NCBI RefSeq assembly: GCF_029227915.1
Contig: NC_079882.1
Span: forward strand, 4,340,001 to 4,404,000
DNA: 64,000 bases
Source: Hydractinia symbiolongicarpus
Taxonomy: Eukaryota > Cnidaria > Hydrozoa > Anthoathecata > Hydractiniidae
Reading direction: 5' to 3'
The notes under the pieces are model-generated. The model saw only the letters and a list, made by a program, of their open reading frames with translations, was not told the DNA's origin and made no database searches. Shown here in pieces: positions 12,982 to 26,600 of the stretch (its first letter is position 1; the number at the start of each line of letters is the position of its first letter). The position numbers were made by a program, and so were the translations under genes.

Positions 12982-15900
12982 CTAATAATCTGGGCTAGTG
13001 TCTCTATTCTTTAACTTTACACGATACGATTCCAATGGCATCAAACGTCCATTTGTTATCGAATCTACAAAAAATGTTGTTTGTATCAGACGTAGAAGAC
13101 AGCTTATCGTAAGACAACTAAAAAACAAATAGAAGACCAACCTAATACCCATTTCTCTGTCACGATACGCAAGTCTTTTCTGCGACAACTAATTAAGCCG
13201 ACGCCGAGACCGGCTTTACGAATTGAGGTTGTCAGCTAAAACAGAATTTGGTCACATTCAATAAAAAGACTTCTGACGTTTGCACTTTTGAACAAAACAA
13301 AATTAGTCATAAATGTACGTAACTTCAATTTTAAATACAACAAACATTTCCATAACATTTGAAAAATCCACTGAATTCATTGACCTTTACTTGACATTTA
13401 TAATAATTTTTTCAAATTCCCCTAAAAGTGCGAATTTTTTTCATGGAATACTTTAATGCATTTTGCGGCTTTAAAGTTCATAGTTTTCTTAAAGCAAACT
13501 TGCATCACAGGATATTGCTTGAAACTATGTATTCTAGGCGAGTTTTTAAGAGATTATTATTGTTAGTGCATGCTTAATAATTGAAAAATTGCAGGTGAAC
13601 CCTAATTTTGTTAGGAAGAACCAATTGTAAATCCGTTAATATTTTACCGAAAAGAAATCTTTTGTAAACAATGTTTATAGTTTTTCTACCTTTCCTCCAC
13701 ATGACATTATAAACTTCATCATATCCTCGTGAGAAGGACTTGTTACATCTGCTAAATAAATAGGTTCCAGTCTTTCAAACAATGAGGAATGTTTGCATTT
13801 TCCATCTCGTAAACGAACAATACGCGCCACCTACAAATACAAGTGCTTCATATTGTTAAACAAATTTCAGTCCTAGAGGTACTCAAGCTCGGTTTCCATT
13901 AAACACCTCAGGAACCAAAAATGAACTTCACTAAGAAGGCAAACTAAAAGTTAATGAGAACATGGTGTGAAACTAAAGAAGGCAAGAGCTTACACGAGCA
14001 ATGGGGAATTCTTCTCGCATTTCGTAATCTTCTTCATCTAACCACTCGCCTTTCTCGGCAGAGTCTGCAATCTATGTAATTAAATAGGAAAAGAAATTTC
14101 CCAAATTTTATTAAACACTGAGTAAATTTAAATTAAAAAAAAGTCCTTTCCTGAATTTTTCTATGCACATTGCAAATCATTATTTATTTACGTTATTTGT
14201 TATAGTTTTACCAGATAAAGATTTCGACTTTTCTTAGGACACGTAGATGGTGAATTAACTCTTTGTTTAATAATAAGTACACGCTCCTTTTGACCCAACA
14301 CAAGGCTCACACAAAAGTGATTTAATTCCCAAAAGTTGGCTTAAAAATACGTTACCCCTACACATTAATTATTCATCTCACAGTAAAAATCAAACTTTTT
14401 TATCAAGAAATTAAACTAACTTCACCAAACAAAAAAATGTAAAGTTGATAACAGAGCCATTACGTTATTGAAAGAAGATTCAAAATCAGTTATTTTATGG
14501 TGAGAAATTGTCGCTAGGAGAAATGTTCGCAGTATTTTGATAGTCCGCGAAAGTAAGTCCAGTACTGCGGACCACAAAAGGTAAATGATACAGTTACATC
14601 TTACTTTACTTTTTAGTTCAAGCATTTTATAGAGGTTATAAGGAAAAACTGCGTAACGGATAAAACATGACAAACCAATCAGTTTACATATCCGGCTGAC
14701 CTGCGAAATTAAAACACAGTGTTTTTGTTTTTCAAGTTTTTCCTAAATCACCTCAAAATAAGTAGATTTTTCAGATCTAGACCTATGACTTTTGGCACAT
14801 ATAAAATAAACGAAAATACAATAAAACGAATTTCGTGTGTATTTTTATTTTCAAGCTTAAGATAAATTTGTTGTTGACTTGTTTCCGCGAATAAAGTTTT
14901 ACAGCAATTTTCTGAGGTATTCTTTTATACGTTATTGAACGGGGATTTTTAAATAACATGCGCAGAAAATGGCCACTTAAAGCTTTTTAATCTCCAGTAA
15001 AACGTCGAGGAAAGATTTTAAACAAATTTTAATAACAAAGCATGATAAACAGTAAGATAAATAAAATTGAACGTACCCATTTAGGGCTAACGATCCAGCA
15101 CCCTTTTATTATACCATGTAAAACATTCAATGTTCTTCTTTTCTCACCGGCGATCACATGGCTTGTGTCGTGTGAGACGTTAGTACGGAGAAGAAAACCA
15201 CCAAGTTGCTTCACCATAGCTTTAGTGTACTCTTGTTCGCTAGAAAAACAACACATCTAAGATTTAGCATGGTTTTCACGCTAAATAAAGCAAAAAGTAA
15301 CAAAAACTTGGCAGCAGTGCTTACCTATAATGAAGGCTGGTTGTAACTATAGAGAATTTTGGCTAAACGGTAAAATATTTACTTTAGTCTTGGTAATTCT
15401 ACGACATCGTTTAATGCAAAGCGGGTTATTTATTAAGACAGAAAATATTTACCGTACTTACATGAATATGCGTTTAATTTTGGGACATTGAGGAGCCGCT
15501 CATTTGAGGAGGAAACTCATTTGAGGAGGGGCGCTTATTTAAGTAAGAACGGTATTCATCATAACTCACTTTGGCGGTTTTCGATACGAGTGTTCTATCA
15601 GCAGCTGTTCTATTCAACATTTGCTTTGTCACTTTCTTTTTGCATTTATTTTTAGGTGCTGCCTGCTTTTCTTTTCTTTTACCGTCTTTGTGTTTGACCT
15701 TTGACTCAGCATCGCATGAAGTCGAAGTCTTGATTGTTTCTTGAGAAGCCACATCCATAGCACTAATATCCATTGAGCTTTGATCCTTACACGTTTTCTC
15801 TATTTCTTCACTGTCTGAAATTCCAGAGTCGTCATTCATTGTATCTACTCCAGCATGTATCATTGCTTGATTATTCTCAACATGGTCTAGTGTTAACAAA

Positions 15901-17859
15901 CTTTCACTATTCTCTTCGTCACTGTCATCATCTTCAACAGTCTGCTGAGACAAGCAAATCAAACCTTCATTTTCATCATGTACAAAGCTGACGTTACCAT
16001 CTATAGAATCTGCTTCATCCAGGCCAACCTGGCATGGTGTGTTTACACTTACGTCTTCATTTACCTTGGGAGGACTTTTACCTAAAACAGGATATGTTGT
16101 TGATTTTTCTTCGAACACTGAAGTAGATGCTGCTTTACGGTACGATTTTAAAACTTTAAAGTCGACACCTGACGACCGTCTCGATAACGACAGTCTACCT
16201 GACTGTCGCATGTCTTCTACTCGGCTACTATGCACTACGTTATCCTTCTGTTTGCCATTAAACTGAAATTTTCCTATGATGTTGTCGCTCTTTTTGGCAC
16301 CGTTGATGTTATCAGTAAGTGAAGTGAATGGGTTTTGCTCAAGTGTATTACAACCTGAAAATTGATGAGGTTGAAAGGGCGTGGTGACATCAACTCTAGA
16401 CACAACTTCTTGTGACTTATTTTGTTTCGAAAAACTTAAAATAGGAAGTACGTTAACACTATTTTTGGTATTATTCATTTCTGATGTAAATTTAATCTTC
16501 GTTCTTTCTGTGTTATCTGAATGATGGATAGATGAGCTGCTGGTATAATTCTCTTCATCTTCGACTCCATCACGGTGGTGCTTCGCTACAGAAATGTGTA
16601 TCGACTTTTTGCTGTTTTGAACAGCGTGGATAGCCATGTAAGCATCACATAACTGCCCTGCTGTTTTAGGAATTCGTTTGTTGTTTTGCACGCTTACATT
16701 TTCTTTTTGTGTCTTACCTGCAGGTAAAAGAAAAAAACATAATTCATAAAAAAAATAAAACATGAAGTACTTGCAGATGTTAGCAAGCGGTTGAGTAAAC
16801 AAAAGAAAAATTGAAGCTTTCTAAAGAAATACATACCACTCTTTTTAGGCTCCGTTTTAACAACTGGGCTGATTAATTTTTCTTGCGGAACATTAAACTT
16901 TGTTTTTGACATTAACCTCTTTTTCTTCTTTGGAACCCAGGTTGAGTTCATAGTGACCATTTTCGTTACTTTTGTGCTATCTATTTCAGCCATTGGTATT
17001 TCGTGTTCTAAAGTCACATTACTTGTTGAGGAATTTGAAATATTTAGGTTTTTGTTGCATTCATTATGGTCGTCAATGTCTAAGTACTTCTGTTCACAAC
17101 TATGATAATCAATATGTTCATCTGCAATAATTTTATCTTCATCTTTCTTCTTCTTTAAAGGGCTAAGACTTAAACGTGACGATCTTCTTCGGCATATCGA
17201 AGTCCTTTTCGCAAATGACACCTTGGTTGGTTTTAGGGAAGGTGAAGGGGAGTTTTTTTTAAGCTCCGTGGGAGAAGAACCAACTGGAATAACATAGGAG
17301 TGCGTCTGTTCTCCTGATTCTTTTTCAGCTTCTACAAGAATATATACAAATCATTTCACATTGTTTCAAATAAATTTATAAGAGCGTAGGAGACATTTTT
17401 TCGACGTTTTTTAGATTCTGCCACAAATAGAAAAGTTTATTCAAAAAATAAACATGTAATATTATGTGGTATTTGATTTAAATGTGTTAAAATTATAGAA
17501 AAAGCAAAATATATAACGTCAAAAGGACGAGACTGTAGAAAGTCCGAATAGTTTTACAATCGCGTAAAACACAATTCGATAGGGTAGTCATTTTTCCTAA
17601 AAAATAAGAGTTTATACAAAAGATTTACCAAAGTTTAGTTTGCATTGCACATCTTCGGATAAACTTTCCATATCTGAATTTTTATTTATCATAGAAGAAC
17701 CTACAAAATAAAATAAATAGATTAGTTGTTCTTCGCGAAAATCAAGTTGTGACAATAAACGCCTCTTGGCTAATTAACAGAATTTGGAATTCATTGGTTA
17801 TCTTGTCTTCGCTCTCATCAGAATAGTAACAGATATCTTTTGGCAAAATATCAATTATC

Positions 17860-17892
<33 letters not shown>

Positions 17893-20800
17893 TGTACTAT
17901 TGGTACTGCTATCAACGGGGATCATGCGAAAGGAGTCCTAGTGCATTTAAAACTCCCATTTGAGCTACTAAAGTCGTGCAAGCACAGCAATCGCTCAACT
18001 AGACAACCACCCAAGATATTAAACCTATTTTCATGCTGAGCGCTAAGCAAAAAGAATATATTCTAGAGTCCACGACATGACTCGGCCGGTGTTTATACTC
18101 AAAATCTCCTGCACTGGAAGCGAACGCTCTACCACAAGGCTACCAATTAATTATCGCAAAAATTGTTACATAACAGGAAAACAATATAATATTGTAACTT
18201 TTTAAATTTTAACATCAAGACCATTTTGTAAAATAAATATGACCTATACAATAAAAACGTGCAATAATACGCAGGCCATAATTAAAATGAACAATCTAAA
18301 AGATCCAACTCACCCAGCTGTGAAGGACTTTCATCATTTTCTAAACCATTTATGTAATTCAAAATCCAAGGAGTGTCAGGGACAGCTCTTGGAGTGGCAA
18401 CTAACTTGTATAAATCCTAGGATAGTAATAGCAGTTAATAGTAGTAAATAGTAGTTAGTAAAGACTCTATATAAGCACACAACGTAAAAAGGATATCGTG
18501 GTCGAAATTATTTTTAAGATCATCCGCACCATATAACAATTGTGAAAAAGTTAAAGCATCTATTTATTTTTTCTCAGAGAAGTGCAAACGCACGTAAACC
18601 TATTATATGAAAGATTGAAAGTTTGGCAAACTGCCCAAATATGCTTCTAAAACAGTTCTGCAAAATAAGGATATTAAGAACAAAACAAAAGACATTGCTG
18701 TATTCATCAATCATTTTTTGTAAATGAGTTGGAAACATACTGCGAACGTAAAAATTACTAAACTGCAGCGGGTATCTTAAATTAAATTTGACGTGGAGTG
18801 GGATCGGGAGGAGTCTTAAAAACTTACAGAGCTTCTAATATATTCTTGGCTGTCCAAACATATAATATGATCTAAAAAGAAAAAATATTTGGATAAATTT
18901 TAATGAGACAAAAAATAATAGTTAAATCCGAATTAACTCCAATACATACATTTTCTGTATAAACAAAATCAAACCGCAACAAAAAATGCAATAATCCTGA
19001 ATAAACATGGTAATGCTGTAATGCACAATTTGGGAACACAAGCACACTCTTGATTACTCCCCTTAGTAAGTGCCCATAAACAATAAAATCCGTTCTTTTA
19101 TACTTATAATGTACCCAGTCCGAAATCTCAAAGGATTATGCAAAACAAGAAATATTTTTAAATTTCAATGTCCTTGTTTTAATTCCCCTTTTTTTGTTTC
19201 ACTTTTTTTCTTGACAAATCAGTTCTTCAAAAAATGTTCTGCTTTGTCGATCTAATATTTTCTATTATCTTTACTTTCACCACATGCTCACAAAATTGTG
19301 AGCAAAGAAGAAGATAAAAAAGAAGATAAGACTAGATTAAATCTGTCCTACGAGCTAACAACTATATTAAAGATATGATTCAAAATCGACAACAAAATCA
19401 TAATAATTGAGAATCTAACTAAACACAACGAAAAATCAAAGAATCTATACACTCTATCAGCAATGCAAACCATATCAACAGTATTCAATACAGCCCTTCA
19501 TAAAATAGACTTGATTCTAGCCTACACTATTGTACTGCATTTCTGATATTTACTGCCAAATTCCGTACGAAAAATATCTCACGTTTGCATTCGCATTTAA
19601 TTACGCAGAAATAAAAGTATTTCTATCACATTTAGATCATTTTGATATTCATTATGGTACATAAAACAACCTACAGTAAAGCAACTGCATATTACAAACT
19701 TTGTTTATTGACCCAGTGTACAAAAAATAATATAACTGTACCTACCATGAGGAGTGTCCATGTCCCTATTTAGTTTTCTTAGACGCCTTCGTTTTCTCTC
19801 TTCTTTTTCTAAAAAACAACAAACATTATTAATTTAAAAAATACTGTTTAATACTATTCGTTTTGTTTTCCCATTAGCAACACCTTTAATTTATTTAACC
19901 CATAAATTCAATTATTATACAAGTACTAGTCGCAATTTAAAGAAAAACATACTTCCACTGTTATTCACATCTTCCTCGAATGTTTTTGGTTGCAATGACT
20001 TGACTCTTTTGGGTCGTGCAATAGGTAATGGAGAATCAACTGCATTTGGTAATTTTGCAGGAAATAAACTCTCTGTGACTCTACTTAATGTTGTTTTACA
20101 TGAGTCTACCCACAGAACAGATACAAAATGTATCCCGGGATATTTTTTCAGCTGAGTAAGTGTACTCTTTCGCCCATCTTTAAATACCTAAATATACACA
20201 AGATAGAAAAAAAGCTATTGTACCTTAAGCTAGTGATTGACTCAATCCAGTTTTTCCCTAAGTTATTAAATAAAAAGACAATCTTACAACATGTGAGACA
20301 TTCTCAGTTATCTTTTCAGCGATCTAAACAACATTGTTGCACTAATTTTAGAAAATATATGGGTTATTTGCACACACACACTCATGTTGGCGCATGATTT
20401 GATGCTGCCATGAATTATACTTCATACATGGCTTGTTTACTTTGGCGTAAAGATAAAATAACCTCATGCAAGAGTAAATTTCATGCTTGGATAAAAAAAA
20501 TGTGCATACAATTTATTTGAAAATGCTTAATAACTCAATATGACTTACAGTTGCACCCAATCTCTCTAATTCTCTTGATATTGCTTTAGAACGATTTTCA
20601 TTCTCTGCACGCACATCCACAAATATCAAACAACCTATATAAATAGATAAATAACATCTGGCTTTTAAAGTCCAACACAGAACATTTTTAGTATCACTGC
20701 TTATATGTCTTTTATAACGTAATTCCAACTTAATTAGTTGTTCTGCAAGCAAAGTTAATAGTGACTTATGGTTGGTCGGCGAAATAAAAAGTTTTTTATC

Positions 20801-21665
20801 CAGGTTGGAACAACAACAAAAAATAATAAAAATAATACACCTTAACAATGGTGGTCCTAAAGATTCACCTTGTTAAATATAGTTGTAGATTGACATTTAA
20901 CCAACAAGAAAAATGACTTCATCGATTATCTTTTATGGTTATTATATTTTCACATAATAGGACGAGAAAATGTAGTTGTTTTTCATTTCTTGATTTTTTA
21001 AAACTTTTTGGTTGATACTATTATTTTTTTGTTTTCGTAAAAATTAAGGTCGTTCGTGACCATAGAGCAACTAATTAAATTAGAGTTAATAATATACAGG
21101 GTTCGAACAAGCGGATTCTGAATCATGATTTGAAAGTTACTTATACCTAAATGATGCTAATTTCCTCCTTAGATATTTTTTTTTATGTATAATATTCAAG
21201 ATGCTTTTTGTGAAATTAATACTCGCCAAATAGAAAACAAGAAACGCCAATAATTCCTGAAATATCTCAAAGAAAATGTGTTTTTAAGGTTTAGCAGAAA
21301 GTTTGGTGGAAGCTTAAAAATGCAAAAATCAACAATTTTATTGTTGACTTTTTTAGACTTCTCTTCCTAAATAGAAAAATGCTAATTTGCTGGTGTTGTA
21401 TTTGCAGATTACTTTTTATCACTTAATTTGAAACCTGTGTAAGCTGATAGTTTTTTCAGGAATAGTGTAAAGAATTGCACATAAGAATGCACAATACAAA
21501 CTATCCACTATATATATAATACATGTGTAACTAACCTTTTAATGGCTTTTGATGAACTGCTGTTTGGTTATGTCCACACCTCTCCTCATCATCACTTTCA
21601 TCGAAAGATAAGTGAAATGGGGATAAAAATCCAATTCTATCTTTACCAGGGGTATATTTAGCCAT
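12982..21665 (-). CDS. MCPH1: Microcephalin (three BRCT domains)
   Basis: Fourteen exons join with continuous phase: 21536-21665, 20549-20634, 20288-20323, 19953-20187, 19746-19808, 17629-17700, 16837-17331, 15462-16717, 15325-15346, 15077-15239, 13994-14071, 13690-13830, 13142-13235, 12982-13064. BRCT1 (exons 2-4) shows GATIAEKITENVSHVVFKDG and HFVSVLWVDSC. The long middle is disordered and basic, with a SSRLSLSP motif. BRCT2 (exons 9-11) has EKRRTLNVLHGIIKGCWIV, diagnostic for microcephalin. BRCT3 (exons 12-14) ends EKWVLDSITNGRLMP. Known role: nuclear protein of the DNA-damage response and of chromosome-condensation timing, reading phosphopeptides such as gamma-H2AX through the BRCT2/3 pair. 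Oddity: the summed exon length is 2,954, two more than a multiple of three. A 17-bp tandem duplication in exon 8 (15499-15532) breaks the frame, and without it the model is 978 residues. Exon 9 is a 22-nt microexon. Confidence 0.9.
15499..15532 (-). repeat. MCPH1: 17-bp tandem duplication, frameshifting MCPH1 exon 8
   Basis: The plus strand reads ctcatttgaggaggaaa (15499-15515) then ctcatttgaggaggggc (15516-15532); the first 14 of 17 bases are identical. In MCPH1 sense this shifts the frame and leads to TAA at 15476-15474. Removing one unit makes exon 8 end in phase 1, exactly what the 22-nt exon 9 and BRCT2 need. Confidence 0.8.
17850..18155 (-). mobile_element. tRNA-derived SINE in an MCPH1 intron
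   Basis: On the minus strand it begins near 18152 with a tRNA-like head (TAGCCTTGTGGTAGAGCG, an A-box-like stretch, then a degenerate B-box-like TGAGTATAAACACC). It continues through a body with GCTTAGCGCTCAGCATG and ends in a (ATAATG)n tail at about 17855-17895. The B box is mutated, so it is probably not transcribed as a tRNA. Confidence 0.6.
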
Positions 21666-23072
21666 TAAAGAAAAATAAACGTATTTCTCACTTATTTAGA
21701 GATGTTTTACTGTAACAAAAATAAATGATTAAGTGTTAACATATTTTGAAGATTGTAGATGAGTTTAATAAAAAAAAGTCATTCTTAAAAATTTTATACA
21801 ATTCAAGATCCAAGTCAACAAAAAATACTTTTTTAATAAACATTTCTTTTAAAAAAAAATTGGAGATATATAGTTTATAATAAAAATATACAGAAACCAT
21901 TAGCAGCTTTTCTGTTGTTAAGTGACAAGGCATGTTTTACCATCATTTTTCAACAATTAGTTAAACCCTGCAGGCTGCCTGTTCAACCTTGGTAAAAAAA
22001 TAAGTGCATAATACATTTTTTTAATTCTTGAGTGGAACAAACAATATTATGACTACTTGTTGAACATACAATTACGGAAAGTTGAATGGCAGCTAACAAT
22101 GACAACGCTAAGGATAGATCATGAAAATCATTACTTAAAGTAATATTCCTTTATTGTTAAAGATTCCTTTTATTTTTTCCATATTTTATTTTTATTCAAA
22201 AGACGACCATACCAGCGCTTTAAATAACGTCTTTAAACCTGACATTTGCATGACCAACACATCAAAATCCTAGCAAATCTTCCTAAGAAACGCATGCACC
22301 CTAGGAACATTGGTCATTTTTGTTTTATTGTAAAGAAATTAACTAACAAAAGTCAACCTATATATTCTAGCTAATCCACCAAATCCTGACCAAGATAAAG
22401 AATTACATAGACTAGGATATCATTAACACCGCCCATATCATAGTTGGTAACCACAGATTACAGTTGATACCGAGTGATAAGATCCTTAATTGGGGCAAAG
22501 GTGAAAGCCAAGAGAAGAAATAAGTCTACATAATTGCTACTGTAAAACACAAAGCTTGAGGTTCTAGAGGTATATACAAACACAAAAGCATTTACTATAT
22601 ATATATTAACTATTAATTTATTGACTTCTTTTTGTTAATTAATGACTTCTTATATATACTTTTTAGCTTTGCGCTGCACTTTAAAGGCATCATTGTATAG
22701 GCAGTACTTTGACGGTTTCTGAAACTGTTTTTATTCTTCACTTGTCATCAATTCCCACAAATGATATCAGTTTTTCAAGCATGATGTTAAATGGTTTTAT
22801 CTTTAAAGATCAAAGATTTTATACAAAAAAATGCAACAGCTGTTGTTACCAATGCCTATGTTGTGTTATATAGTTAGTTGTTGTTTATTATGAGATTTCT
22901 TTTTATTACAGGAGGGTATTATAAAACGCTTCTAAAGCTGTTACATCTATCTCACCACTGACTGGTCTCCTATTTGCACTTTTGCTGACAAAACTGGTGG
23001 AAGGTAAGAAAAATACATAATAAATTACAATATTGTTTGTAAAAATACCCCATGCACGTAAAGTAGTACATG
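21666..23072. other. Region upstream of MCPH1, no gene seen
   Basis: It should contain the MCPH1 promoter and 5' UTR, but no clear TATA or initiator could be singled out in the AT-rich sequence. No other exon is supported. Confidence 0.4.
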
Positions 23073-23657
23073 GCATTGTTCTGCCCAATCTTGGAACGCG
23101 CCCTGTCTTAAGACTGGCCTGGCCAATCTTCGGACAGTGACAAATTGGCGGCCGGTCTTAAGACGGGCCCATCCAATCTTCTGACGCACATGCCCAATCT
23201 TAGAACGCGTGGAGAAGGCCATTGAACAAGTAAAATTTTAGACTATATAAGTTCTACAATACCATAAACTGTTGAATTTTCTTCCTAATTTAAAAAGCTG
23301 ACATATTATATCAGGTACGTTTGGTATGAAACTTTATCTCAGTACAAAAGAAATTAAAGATATGCAGCTTGGCTAGCTGGGGGATTGGGGTAGTCAAATG
23401 GATAAAGAACCTTGATAATAAACCTTTTCTTCAGAAAGAACAACTTTATAATCTTTTTTTAAAATTAGCTACTACAAGTTATAAGGGCTAGATAATGACA
23501 TCACATTTGGGGGCAAACAAACACTCATTGAATTTATTATAGGACTTTTGCCAGAAAGTAACAAAGATGTAATAGCTAAAAGAACAAAAAGAGAAGAAAA
23601 CAAAGGATGCAAGACTTGTCAAAATAATCTGTCTAGTTTAGATATCTAGCTCATTGT

Positions 23658-26600
23658 TCATAGCAATGAAAAAAGTTTAACAACTATGTATAATAGTGTA
23701 TCACAATATTTTTTCCCAAATGGTAATGTGTCTGGAAAGTTTGTTTTTATGAATTTGTGGCAGAATTCAGACCATTCTGAGCTGTATGAACTTTTGAGGA
23801 AATTATCCAATTCCTTAGCCAATTCTGGGTCGTCTGTTTTCAGCTTCTCCATGTTAGCAGCCACCTGATACGCTCCGCCAGATTTCTGTGCAAGCAGTGG
23901 ATTTAATCGGCGATTTAGCGATTTTCTTAAAATTGTTTTTAAAATGCCATTCTTGTTCAGATTCCCAAGCACCCTGTTCCATTCTTCTGTCTTAGGATTC
24001 TCGTCATCTGAATTGTCTGAAGGAGCTATAATTACATAACATGAGATAATCACTTAACTCAATCCAAGATCAGCTGCAATGGATAATATAATTTAAAATA
24101 ATTTGTACCAAATTTTAAAACCAGTAAAACATGGATTGAGTATATATTTTTAAAAAATGTGTTACGTTAACTTACCCACGTCTTCTATGCATATTGTGCA
24201 AAACCAGTTGCTGTGTGGCTTTTTTTTTAGTTTCGTACAACGAAAATGATTCCACATTAAGCATCTGTCACATGCAATGCATCGTTCATTCCCAATATTT
24301 TTTTGGCATATCCCACATTTCCATTGTTTACTTCTCTGCTTTTGTGCTACTAAGTTATCAATGTGCAAAATAAATTCTGGTTTCGCAATTTTTTTTAAAA
24401 TATTAGTTGCTATGATTGAGTCGCGAATAGAGTCGGGAAGGTTTCTTGCAGATTTAGGAAGCATTGTAGTATCTGGTTCTTCACTTTCGCTAACAATAAG
24501 GGAGGCATTCTCGGATCCAACAAACCAAGATAACAGCATTTTACGCTTGTTATGTTCATCCATGTCACGGTAAGCTTGTAGTGTACCTACAAATGAATAG
24601 AATTACATATACATTAATGCAGATATTGCTATACCATGCCACTGAATAGGCAATTTTGTTTACAATGTTTTACCTGTATTTGCTTCACTTTCAACAATAT
24701 CCACTGGTTTGTCTTGTACTAGGGGTGTTGTGTCTTCATATACTAAAAACATATATTAAATATAGTTGTATACATTTCTGATTTTTATAATTTATAGTTA
24801 GGTAACTTCACATTTTCTTACCTCGAGTCTCTGCTGAAAGTGTTTCCAAAATCATTGCAGCTTTAAGCATATCTGTATCAGAGCAATCATCTACACCATT
24901 AGTATTGGGTTCTTGTAGCTTTTGTGTTTCAGAATGTGAATTTGTCAATGCTGAAGAATAAAAAAGATTTACATATATCTCAAACAATATAAAGATATAA
25001 TACAGGAAATAATTTTCAACAGATATTTTATGACATTTATATATATACCATTACCATATAGACAGTATGTTGGTCTGTATACTGCTTCAAAATGTTCAGT
25101 ACATGGTAAAAAGTTAGGTGATTTTATACCATCATATAAATGCCATGTATCATTGTATAAAGCCATAGCAGTGTAATGTTGGGCATTCCAAAGTGAAAGT
25201 CCAATTAGCCTAAAACTAAAGTATACATTTTTAAAAAGTTGTGTGCTCTTTTAATAAGGTTTTGAATGATATATCTTCCAACTATAAAATGTTCTAACCT
25301 GCATGAAATATCATTGATGTCTAAAATTAAATCTTTTGGCATTGAACTAGTGTCAATTCTTCTGTCATACATGGCAGTTTCAACATTAATTGGCAACAAC
25401 GCTGGAACCTGACGAAAAATTCGATCTCCAGATGTTTTTGAACCATTACAGCATGGATACCAGGAGCTAAAAAGTTATAAAATCCAATTTAATTTATTTA
25501 TATCTGTAAGATTAATACTTAGAGGTTTTTTGTACAGAAATGGATGTTAATCAACATATTTTTTTTTACTTATTTGTTTTGTTTTCATCCCAAAACATGT
25601 ATTTCTCCTCTTCAGTTGGCTTAGCCAATCTTTTTCCACACTTGGAAGTATTTCTAGTGATAAACCATGATTGTACTTCAGATGTAAAGATACTTGGTGC
25701 AACCCATTCTGTATCATCATGATTATTGAAGTTAATAGTTGGGATTTCACTTTGGTTTGTTTCTGCGAATGCCTGTGGACAAAATGGACTGTCACAGGTT
25801 GATTGGATTAGATGCTGTATGTTTGGTCCTAAGTAGGTTTTTATTAAAAAATGTTCATCTCTAAAAAAATTTATGATGTTATTCAGTGGAGCAATATTAT
25901 GGTCATTGGCTACTTGAAGTTTGGCTTCTAAATACTTGTTTTGATCAATGAAATCAAATAGCCTTTTTGTTTTTTCTCCACAGGCCTTTTGTGTTTGTTC
26001 TTTCATGCTAGACGAACAGCATAGTACCACTTTCAATAATGCTAGCCATGTGTCAACAGGACATGTGTTTTGTAATGTTGTGAATGTCCCATCAATTTCA
26101 ACATTACCACCAAACGAAGGTGCAAGTAAAGCATCATTTCCGGGTGCTAAAAGTTGTTACAAATATTATTACTAAAAAAGACATACATCTAAGTATAATT
26201 TGGTAGTAGTAAAAGACATACCTTCAACTTGCCTTATCTTCTTTATTTTTGTTTCCATGTTATTGCAACTTTGTTCAGGGTGGCATTTTGAAGAGCATGT
26301 TCTTTTTCTTTTAAGACACCTACATTTTCCAATGAGGCAAGACGTGTGGCACATGCACCTAAAAATATTTATTGTCTTTTAGCAACTTGTTTTATACTTG
26401 TTTTGCTGAGGATTGTCGTGTAAACAGCATGAAACTTAAGTACAAATATATATATATATATATATATTATATAATATTTTTTTTGTTGTCTAAAAAAAGT
26501 TGTGGTTTGTGTTGTGAAAACATAACTTTTTTACCTTGAGGCTGTCTTTGTGATGTTTCTACTGTTTGTCATAATGCTTGCACTTCGCAGAGAAATACAC

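Noticed and set aside
18100-18150. tRNA gene on the minus strand.
   Set aside because: Only the A-box half is tRNA-like; the B box and acceptor stem are broken and a SINE body and tail follow.
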